A stretch of 5,442 bases of DNA from Trueperaceae bacterium (GTDB taxonomy: Bacteria > Deinococcota > Deinococci > Deinococcales > Trueperaceae): NCBI GenBank assembly GCA_003567075.1, contig PXAU01000226.1:1-5442 (forward strand). The letters are read 5' to 3'. The notes beneath the pieces are model-generated. The model searched no databases and was not told the DNA's origin. It worked only from the letters and a program-made list of their open reading frames with translations. The stretch's first letter is position 1; the number at the start of each line of letters is the position of its first letter. The position numbers were made by a program, and so were the translations under genes. Positions 1 through 5,442 of this stretch are shown piece by piece.

Positions 1-611
1 TCGCGCCGGAACCAGGCGAAGGCCGTGTCGAACACGTAGTGCTCCTGCTGGACCGTCTCCACCGCCCGGGGCTGGGCGCGGCGCACCCGCGCGATCGCGT
101 CCGCCGGCAACTCCCACAGGCTCGCGACCAAGAGCGCCGCCAGCATGCCTGAGCGGCCCTGTCCGGCGCGGCAGTGCAGCACCACCGTGCGCCCGGCCAG
201 GAGCCGCTCGCGCAGGTCGTCGACCAACGCCAGCACCTCGTCCTCCTGCTCGGGCGCAGGCGCCGTGCCGTCGCGCACCTGCAGACGACGGTGCTCGATA
301 CCGTGCACCGCGACTGCCTCGGCGATGTCGGCGATGCCGAGCCACGCCAGTTCGTCGTCGCTCAGGATCGACACCAGCACGTCACAGCGATGCACGTGCC
401 GCAAGCGGCGCAGGTCAGCATGGAGGTCGCGCTGCCAACGCCTGCGGGCACCGGCGGTGACAGCGGCGCCTCCGCACGGGTCGCCCGCGGGCTCGCAGCG
501 TCCTGGCGCCATCGCTAGGCCCAGGTGCCCCGGTGCGGTGTCGAGCGGCACCCAGGCCACCTGGAACGCGTCGCGCGTCAGCGAGCGGAACGCCGGTCGC
601 GGTTCTCGCAT
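1..611 (-). CDS. CDKN3-like protein-tyrosine / dual-specificity phosphatase, 3' end outside the window
   Basis: This reading frame is open from an ATG at 609-611 to the window edge, giving 203 complete codons and no stop, so the C-terminus is missing. It encodes a cysteine-dependent phosphatase, which hydrolyses phosphate esters through a phosphocysteine intermediate and is probably cytosolic (no signal peptide or membrane segment). The signature loop HCRAGQGRSG is intact, with nucleophile Cys147 and phosphate-binding Arg153 (HCX5R). Asp114 in VRDG, about 33 residues upstream, fits the general acid of this fold. The N-terminal stretch VPLDTAPGHLGLAMAPG (residues 21-37) and the segment DVLVSILSDDELAWLGI match what I recall of bacterial proteins annotated as CDKN3-like phosphatases. 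The natural substrate is unknown; a cell-cycle role should not be inferred from the name. A GTG three codons upstream (618-620) is an alternative start. No strong Shine-Dalgarno sequence precedes either. The gene is separated from the upstream operon by a hairpin and repeats, so it is probably transcribed independently. Confidence 0.85.
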   Translation of the reverse strand, partial: MREPRPAFRSLTRDAFQVAWVPLDTAPGHLGLAMAPGRCEPAGDPCGGAAVTAGARRRWQRDLHADLRRLRHVHRCDVLVSILSDDELAWLGIADIAEAVAVHGIEHRRLQVRDGTAPAPEQEDEVLALVDDLRERLLAGRTVVLHCRAGQGRSGMLAALLVASLWELPADAIARVRRAQPRAVETVQQEHYVFDTAFAWFRR

Positions 612-665
612 GCTCGCCACGAGCGTACCGCACGCCTGCGCGCGCAACGCGCCGCGCGCCGCGCA

Positions 666-740
666 CCAGGGCGAACGGCAGGGCCCAGCGCCAAGGCGAG
701 CGGTAGGCACGACCGCCAGGGCGAACGGCAGACGGCGGGC
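666..740. repeat. Three 25-bp tandem direct repeats in the intergenic region
   Basis: Units begin at 666, 691 and 716, exactly 25 bp apart. The first 16 bases of units one and three are identical (CCAGGGCGAACGGCAG, 666-681 and 716-731). The middle unit (CCAAGGCGAGCGGTAG, 691-706) differs at three positions. The remaining nine bases of each unit are not conserved. The array lies upstream of the phosphatase gene on its template side, and its last unit runs into the left arm of the hairpin at 733-769. The spacing is about 2.4 helical turns, so the sites are not strictly on one face of the DNA. It could be an operator array, a degenerate genomic repeat, or a remnant of local duplication; the sequence does not decide. 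Confidence 0.55.
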
Positions 741-769
741 CGCACGCTTCGGGAGCGTGCGGCCCGCCG
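733..769 (-). terminator. GC-rich hairpin, likely terminator of the PFOR / DHOD-like operon
   Basis: Arms 733-748 and 754-769 form a perfect 16-bp stem around a 5-nt loop (TCGGG on the plus strand). The hairpin starts 17 nt after the stop codon of the DHOD-like gene, the usual place for an intrinsic terminator. There is no clear T-tract on the minus strand after the stem, so it is a hairpin-only terminator of the kind often seen in high-GC genomes, or an mRNA 3' stabiliser. The perfect stem would form equally well on either strand. No gene converges from the left. Confidence 0.7.
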
Positions 770-786
770 CAATGCCGTGCCCGTGC

Positions 787-1794
787 TCAGGCGTGCTCGC
801 TGGCGTAGGTCACGAGCGCCTTCATGTAGTTCGCGCGCTCGAAGGCTTCGGGGTCGGGCACGTTGCGTTGGCTCAAGCTGCCGCGCAACTGCGCCACGCT
901 CTCGTACTCGCCCTCCTCCATCCAGGCCTCGACGCCGCGCAGCAGCGTCTCGACGTAGAGCGGTCCGCGCTCGATGAGGGCGCTGGCCACCTGCACCACG
1001 TCGGCGCCGGCCAGCAGCAGCTTCATGGCGTCCTCAGCGCGATGCACGCCGCTGTTGGCGGCCAGCGAGGCCTGGGTCAGGCCGCGCAGGATCGCGATCC
1101 AACGTAGCGCCAGCCGCGCTTCCTCGCGGTTCGAGAGCACCAAGCGCGGCGCCACCGTGAGCTCGTCGAGGTACACGTCTGGCTGGACGAAGCGGTTGAA
1201 CAGCACCATGCCCTTCGCGCCCGCGTCGACGACGCGCAGCACGAAGTTGGGCAGCGAGGAGAAGAACGGGCCGATCTTGACCGACACCGGGATCTTGACC
1301 TGGGACGCCACCGACGCTGCCAGGTCGATGTAGCGCTGCTCGACGTCGGCGGCGGCGACGGTGGGGTCGGTCGCCAGGAAGTAGACGTTGAGCTCGATCG
1401 CGTCGGCGCCGGCCTCCTCGAACAAGCCCGCGTAGCGCGTCCAGCCGCCGGCCGTGTGGCCGTTCAGGCTGGCGATCACCGGGATCGAGAGGGCCCGCTT
1501 GGCCCCCTCGATCAAGCCCAGGTAGGCGTCCGGGCCGGTGTTGTAGTCGTTGAGCTCGGGGAAGAACCCCGTCACCTCGGGGGAGATCTCCGCCCCCTGC
1601 AGGAAGAGGTCTTGGGCCGCGACCTCCTCGTGCTGGATCTGCTCCTCGAACAGCGAGCGCAGCACCACGGCTCCCACGCCGGCGCCCTCGAGCGAGCGCA
1701 GGGTCTCGACCTCACCGGTCTGCGGCGAGGCGGCCGCCACGAACGGGTTGGCAAGCTCGAGCCCGAGGTAGGTGGTACGCATGTCGACCGGCAT
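787..1794 (-). CDS. Dihydroorotate-dehydrogenase-like FMN flavoprotein linked to PFOR
   Basis: This is a 335-residue soluble protein with the (beta/alpha)8 architecture of the dihydroorotate dehydrogenase family. Visible family elements are TTYLGLELANPFVAAASP (residues 7-24), equivalent to the N-terminal strand of class 1 DHODs; ELNVYF (134-139); PVSVKIGP with Lys173 (169-176), the FMN-contacting lysine position; and ANSGVHRAEDAMKLLLAGAD (246-265), the glycine-containing FMN-phosphate region. In true class 1 enzymes the ELN motif continues to a catalytic Cys (Ser in class 2). Here that position is Phe139, and the usual N-terminal active-site Lys appears as Arg46. Pyrimidine synthesis is therefore unlikely. 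Proteins annotated as DHOD-like are known next to nifJ-type genes in other bacteria, but their reaction is not known to me. The start is ATG at 1792-1794, one base after the PFOR stop and with AGGAGG six bases upstream; Met5 is a weaker alternative. It ends in TGA, showing that TGA is a normal stop here. Confidence 0.85.
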   Translation of the reverse strand: MPVDMRTTYLGLELANPFVAAASPQTGEVETLRSLEGAGVGAVVLRSLFEEQIQHEEVAAQDLFLQGAEISPEVTGFFPELNDYNTGPDAYLGLIEGAKRALSIPVIASLNGHTAGGWTRYAGLFEEAGADAIELNVYFLATDPTVAAADVEQRYIDLAASVASQVKIPVSVKIGPFFSSLPNFVLRVVDAGAKGMVLFNRFVQPDVYLDELTVAPRLVLSNREEARLALRWIAILRGLTQASLAANSGVHRAEDAMKLLLAGADVVQVASALIERGPLYVETLLRGVEAWMEEGEYESVAQLRGSLSQRNVPDPEAFERANYMKALVTYASEHA

Positions 1795-1795
1795 C

Positions 1796-4700
1796 TCAGC
1801 CCTCCTCGTCCGCGCCAGCGCCGGACGCGGTCAGATCGCTACTGGTGGGCACGCTCCGCTGCATCCCCGCCAACTGTTGGTAGAGCTGCCAGCGCGCGTC
1901 GATGTCGGCCTGGGCCAGGCGGTGGAGCTCCTTCGCGCGCTCCGGGTGGGCGCGCTGCAGCATCGCGTAGCGGCCCTCCTTCTGGGCGATGGCCGAGAAG
2001 GGGATGCTCGGCTTGCGCGAGTCGAGCTGCAGGGGGGTGCCATCGTCGCCTTCGGCGAGGCGCGGGTCGAAGCGGAAGAGCGGCCAGATGCCCGAGCGCA
2101 CCACGTCACGCTGGTGGCTCATGGAGGTGCTCATCTCGATGCCGTGCGCGATGCAGTGGCTGTACGCCACCACCAGCGACGGTCCCGGCCAGGCGGCCGC
2201 CTCGCGCAGGGTCTTCACCGCATGCGAGGGGTTGGCGCCCATCGCGATCTGGCCGACGTAGACGTTCCCGTAGGCCATGGCGATCATGCCGAGGTCCTTC
2301 TTCGCACCGGACTTGCCGGCCGCCGCGAATTTCGCGATCGCGGCACGCGGCGTCGACTTCGAGGCCTGACCGCCGGTGTTGCTGTACACCTCGGTGTCGA
2401 GCACCAGGATGTTGACGTCGCGACCCGAGGCCAGCACGTGATCGACGCCCGACGAGCCGATGTCGTAGGCCCAGCCGTCGCCGCCGACGATCCACACCGC
2501 CCGCGGCACCAGTGCGTCGGCGGTGTCCTGCAGATGGCGCGCGTCGAGCGCGTGGGCGCCCCCCTCGAGCTCCTTCAGCGTGCTGCGCAGCGCCGCGACG
2601 CGCTCACGCTGCGCCGCGATGGCGGCGTCGTCGCCGATGTCGGCCTTGCTCCCCGCGATGAGGCCGTCCACCATCTCGGCGCCGAGCGGCTCGCGCAGCG
2701 CCTCGAGCGAGCGCAGCGCCAGGTCACGCTGGGCGTCGACCGCAAGCCGCATGCCCAGACCGAACTCGGCGTTGTCCTCGAACAGCGAGTTCGACCAGGC
2801 CGGCCCGCGGCCCTGCTCGTCCTGCGCGTACGGGGTGGTGGGCAGGTTGCCGCCGTAGATCGAGGAGCAGCCGGTGGCGTTGGCGATCACCATGCGGTCG
2901 CCGTACATCTGGGTCACCAGCTTGATGTAGGGCGTCTCGCCTCAGCCGGCGCAGGCGCCGGAGAACTCGAACAGGGGCTTGCGCAGCTGCGAGGCTTTGA
3001 TCGGCGTCTCGGCGTCCCAATCGGGGCGCGGCTCGGGGATGGTGCGGAAGAAGTCCCAGGTCTCGCGCTCGACCTCGAGGTGGTCGACCTTCGGCGCCAT
3101 GTTGATCGCCTTGTGCTTGACCTCGCTCTTGCTGCGGGCCGGGCAGACGTCGACGCAGACACCGCAGCCCGTGCAGTCGTCGGGCGCCAGCTGGACCGTG
3201 AAGGCGAAGCCCTGCAGGCCCGGGTCCTTGCCCTTCCACGGCACCGACTTGAAGCCCTCGGGGGCGTCCTCGAGCAGCTTCGGGTCGTAGGCGTTGATGC
3301 GGATGGAGGCGTGCGGGCAGGCGATGGCGCAGAGTGCGCACTGGGTGCAGATCTCGGGGTCCCAGATCGGGACGTCGACCGCGATCGAGCGGCGCTCGTA
3401 CTGGCTCGTGGCCGTCGGCCACGTGCCACCCAAGGGCAGCGCCGACACCGGCAACTGCTCGCCCTCGCCCGCGATGATGCGGGCGGTGATGCGCTGCACG
3501 AAGTCGGGTGCGTGTTCGGGCACGGGGGGACGGAGGCGCTTCGTGGCCGTGGCCTCGCTCGGCAGCGTCACCTCGAACAGGCCCGCCAGCGACGCGTCGA
3601 CGGCGGCGTAGTTGCGCTCGAGCACGGCGCGGCCGCGCTTGCCGTAGGAGCGGTCGATGGAGGCCTTGATCTGGGCGATCGCCTCGTCCCGCGGCAGCAC
3701 GCCGGAGAGCGCGAAGTAGCAGGCCTGCATGACGGTGTTGATGCGGCCGCCCATGCCGGCCTCGCGAGCCACCGACAGCGCGTCGATCACGAAGAGCTTG
3801 ATGTCCAGCTCGAGCATGCGCTGCTGCAGCTCGACGGGCAGGTGGTCCCAGACCTCGTCAGGCGCGTAGGGGCTGTTGAGGAGCATCGTGGCGCCGGGCT
3901 TCGCCAGCGCGAGGACGTCGAACTTCTCCACGAACTCGAACTGGTGCACGCCGACGAACTCGGCTTCACCGATAAGGTAGGTCGACTGGATCGGGTTGGG
4001 TCCGAAGCGCAGGTGCGAGACCGTCACCGCGCCGGCCTTCTTGGAGTCGAACACGAAGTAACCCTGCGCGTGCAGGTCGGTGTGCTCGCCGATGATCTTG
4101 ACGCTGTTGCGGGTGGCGCCGACGGTGCCGTCCGAGCCCAAGCCGTAGAACACCGCACGCTTGATCTCGTCGCCCTCGGTGACGAAACCGGGGTCGTGCC
4201 GCAGGCTGGTGTGGCTGACGTCGTCGACGATCCCCAGGGTGAAGCCGTGCAGCGGCACGTCGGCGTCGAGCTCGTCCAGCGCGGCCTTGGCCATGGCCGG
4301 CGTGAACTCCTTGGAGCCGAGGCCGTACCGACCGCCGATCACGACCGGCTTCGCAGCGTCCGCCGGCCAGCCCTGGGCCAGCGCGGTCACCACGTCCTGG
4401 TAGAGCGGCTCGCCCAGCGTGCCGGGCTCCTTGGTGCGGTCCAGCACCGCGATGCCGCGCACCGTCTTGGGCAGCGCGGCCAGCATCGCTTCGCGGTCGA
4501 AGGGCCGGTACAGACGCACGGTCAGCACGCCGACCTTCTCGCCCTCGGCCACCAGCTTCGTCACGGCCTCGCGGGCCGCCCCCACCGCGGAGCCCATCAG
4601 CATCACGACGCGCTCGGCGTCGGGGGCACCCTGGTACTCGAACGGGTGGTAGGCGCGGCCGGTCGCCTCCTCGAAGCGTCGCATGGCGCGCTCGACGATG

Positions 4701-5422
4701 CCCGGCACGGCGGCGTAGAAGGGGTTCGCGGCCTCGCGCCCCTGGAAGAAGACGTCGGGGTTCTGAGCGGTGCCGCGCAGCACCGGGCTCTCGGGCGAGA
4801 GCTGGCGCTCGCGGTGGGCGCGAACCAGGTCGTCGTCGATCAGCTCGCGGACGGTGGCGTCCTCGAGCAGTTCGACCACGTTCACCTCGTGGCTGGTACG
4901 GAAGCCGTCGAACGCGTGCAGGAACGGGATGCGCGAGGACAACGTGGCCATCTGCGAGACCATCGCCATGTCCTGCGCCTCCTGCGGCGAGTTCGAGAAG
5001 AGCATCGCCCAGCCAGCGGCGCGCACGGCCATCACGTCGGAGTGCTCCCCGAAGATCGACAGCCCATGGGTCGCCAGGGCGCGCGCGGCGATGTGGAACA
5101 CCGCCGGGGTGAGCTCGCCGGCGATCTTGAACATGTTCGGGTACATGAGCAAGAGGCCCTGCGAAGCGGTGAAGGTGGTGGTGAGCGAGCCGCCTTGCAG
5201 GGCGCCGTGCACGGCACCGGCGGCGCCGGCCTCGCTCTGCATCTCGATGACCTCGGGCACCACCCCCCAGATGTTGGGGCGGCCCGCGGACGACCAGGCG
5301 TCAGCGAGCTCCCCCATCCCGGAGGAGGGCGTGATCGGGTAGATCGCCATCACCTCGTTCGTGAGGTGGGCGATACGGGCTGTCGCCTCGCTCCCGTCCA
5401 CGACGATACGGCGTGTTGTCAT
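1796..5422 (-). CDS. nifJ: Pyruvate:ferredoxin (flavodoxin) oxidoreductase, single-chain, with in-frame TGA (putative Sec827)
   Basis: The enzyme oxidatively decarboxylates pyruvate with CoA to acetyl-CoA and CO2, reducing ferredoxin or flavodoxin in the cytoplasm; it is reversible in the family. Read through the TGA at 2942-2944 it has 1208 residues, the normal single-chain length (about 1170-1230). Domain I carries YPITPSS (Thr31), QSEAGAAGA (Glu64) and AARA (Arg114), which by count match the numbered active-site residues of Desulfovibrio africanus PFOR. Next come the transketolase-C-like domain II (about 260-415), the gamma domain (about 418-600) and the EKR-type linker (here ERR, 676-678). 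The ferredoxin domain has two CxxCxxC...C sets starting at Cys692 and Cys750. The C-terminal TPP domain has GDGWAYDIG (Asp982) and SNTGGQ (Asn1015). Proximal-cluster ligands are Cys824, residue 827 (TGA), Cys852 and Cys1090. If TGA terminates, the 826-residue product lacks the TPP-binding domain and should be inactive. The start has a good Shine-Dalgarno sequence. Pyruvate as substrate is assigned from family resemblance. Confidence 0.9.
1801..1806 (-). promoter_or_regulatory. Ribosome binding site of the DHOD-like gene inside the PFOR 3' end
   Basis: AGGAGG on the minus strand lies six bases before ATG 1792-1794 and inside the last codons of PFOR. The junction reads TGA-G-ATG. The perfect Shine-Dalgarno sequence and the one-base gap fix the start of the downstream gene and indicate translational coupling. 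Ribosomes that finish PFOR, after passing the internal TGA, would be placed to re-initiate. Confidence 0.8.
2899..2934 (-). promoter_or_regulatory. SECIS-like stem-loop immediately downstream of the in-frame TGA
   Basis: Positions are counted in the mRNA with U of UGA as 1. Nucleotides 11-14 pair with 43-46, and 16-20 (UACAU) pair with 37-41 (AUGUA), with one C-C mismatch between them. After a 5' bulge of four bases (CAAG, 21-24), CUGG (25-28) pairs with CCAG (33-36) around the loop UGAC. This gives 13 base pairs. The loop G is nucleotide 30, so 26 bases separate it from the UGA, inside the 16-37 nt range usually given for bacterial SECIS elements, and it is within the first two loop positions. 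The bulge on the 5' side recalls the bulged U of the E. coli fdhF element, but there is no U here and the loop lacks the GU pair of fdhF. The segment also encodes the conserved GETPYIKLVTQMYG stretch, so part of the pairing could be coincidental. No folding energy was computed. Confidence 0.55.
2942..2944 (-). other. In-frame TGA at a conserved Fe-S ligand cysteine codon: putative selenocysteine codon
   Basis: The codons around it read GGC GCC TGC GCC GGC TGA GGC GAG ACG CCC, that is GACAG-stop-GETP. The PFOR family has GACAGCGETP here, so TGA replaces exactly one codon, the second Cys of CxxC, by a single base change from TGC. Frame is kept on both sides: the eight codons after the TGA give the expected GETPYIKL, and the rest of the domain follows. 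Both genuine gene ends in the window (1796-1798 and 787-789) also use TGA, so the code is not globally reassigned. UGA at a Cys position with a downstream hairpin is the classical signature of selenocysteine. A nonsense mutation or a base-call error would look identical apart from the hairpin. Confidence 0.65.
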
Positions 5423-5426
5423 TCAA

Positions 5427-5434
5427 CTCCCCTT
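5427..5434 (-). promoter_or_regulatory. Ribosome binding site of the PFOR gene
   Basis: AAGGGGAG on the minus strand ends four bases before ATG 5420-5422, a purine-rich Shine-Dalgarno match that supports this start. The start is also supported by the numbering of Thr31, Glu64 and Arg114, which coincide with the D. africanus enzyme. Only 20 bases remain to the window edge, so the promoter, or any upstream gene of the operon, cannot be seen. Confidence 0.7.
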
Positions 5435-5442
5435 CCCGGCCA

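Noticed and set aside
612..665. Promoter for the phosphatase gene (a TACGCT-like box near 621-626)
   Set aside because: The only TTG-like -35 candidate is 14 bases away, which is too short, and the composition makes chance matches likely.
787..789. Readthrough of the DHOD-like TGA as a second selenocysteine
   Set aside because: The protein already has full family length, no conserved residue is missing, and the following sequence runs directly into the terminator hairpin.
145..1107. Plus-strand open frame of 320 codons, and the similar frame at 1456-2415
   Set aside because: The translations are Arg/Ser/Ala-rich low-complexity sequence with no recognisable motif, and they lie opposite the well-supported phosphatase, DHOD-like and PFOR genes. 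They are antisense shadows typical of high GC.
1796..2917. A separate downstream gene for the C-terminal half of PFOR starting at GTG 2915-2917
   Set aside because: The frame is continuous with the upstream part, and the eight codons before the GTG encode the conserved GETPYIKL peptide. The GTG is an internal Val codon without a Shine-Dalgarno sequence, and a natural subunit boundary inside the CxxC...C cluster motif makes no structural sense.
787..2944. Genome-wide reassignment of TGA (to Trp, Gly or Cys)
   Set aside because: The two gene ends at 1796-1798 and 787-789 are TGA at sensible C-termini, one followed immediately by a start codon and the other by a terminator hairpin. Trp codons in these genes are TGG.
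2899..2960. Frameshift between two PFOR fragments
   Set aside because: Both fragments are in the same frame, 27 bases from the TGA to the GTG codon, with family residues on both sides. Only a one-codon substitution is needed.
2724..3429. Alternative minus-strand frames across the PFOR ferredoxin domain
   Set aside because: They are Arg/Pro-rich out-of-frame translations of PFOR without motifs of their own, although one spans the TGA region and could be mistaken for a bridging frame.

Overview
This is a GC-rich window (roughly two thirds G+C by eye). All three genes I can support lie on the minus strand. The codon use and gene content (a single-chain pyruvate:ferredoxin oxidoreductase, a linked dihydroorotate-dehydrogenase-like protein and a CDKN3-like phosphatase) suggest a high-GC bacterium with anaerobic or facultative metabolism, perhaps an actinomycete-type lineage. 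That placement is inference; no marker gene is present.

Layout in the direction of transcription (right to left). Positions 5422-1796 encode a full-length pyruvate:ferredoxin oxidoreductase (PFOR, NifJ family) of 1208 residues, interrupted by one in-frame TGA at 2942-2944. The stop lies exactly where the family has the second cysteine of the CxxCGE motif, a ligand of the proximal [4Fe-4S] cluster. Reading frame and family similarity continue without a break on both sides. A 13-bp stem-loop, in two helices with a 5' bulge and a small G-containing apical loop, begins 7 nt after the TGA. It has the geometry of a bacterial SECIS element. The economical reading is a selenocysteine-containing PFOR (Sec827). 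A point nonsense mutation or a sequencing error (TGC to TGA) is the main alternative.

One base after the PFOR stop, and preceded by AGGAGG, starts a 335-residue FMN-type dihydroorotate-dehydrogenase-like protein (1794-787). It lacks the catalytic base of true DHODs. The two genes look like a translationally coupled operon closed by a 16-bp GC-rich hairpin (733-769). Three 25-bp direct repeats (666-740) lie between this hairpin and the next gene. That gene is a CDKN3-like protein-tyrosine/dual-specificity phosphatase with an intact HCX5R loop (611-1), cut off by the left window edge.

The main point of interest is the apparent Sec-for-Cys replacement at an Fe-S ligand of a central-metabolism enzyme. 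I do not know PFOR as an established selenoprotein family. No selenocysteine machinery gene is in the window, so the claim needs genome-level support.
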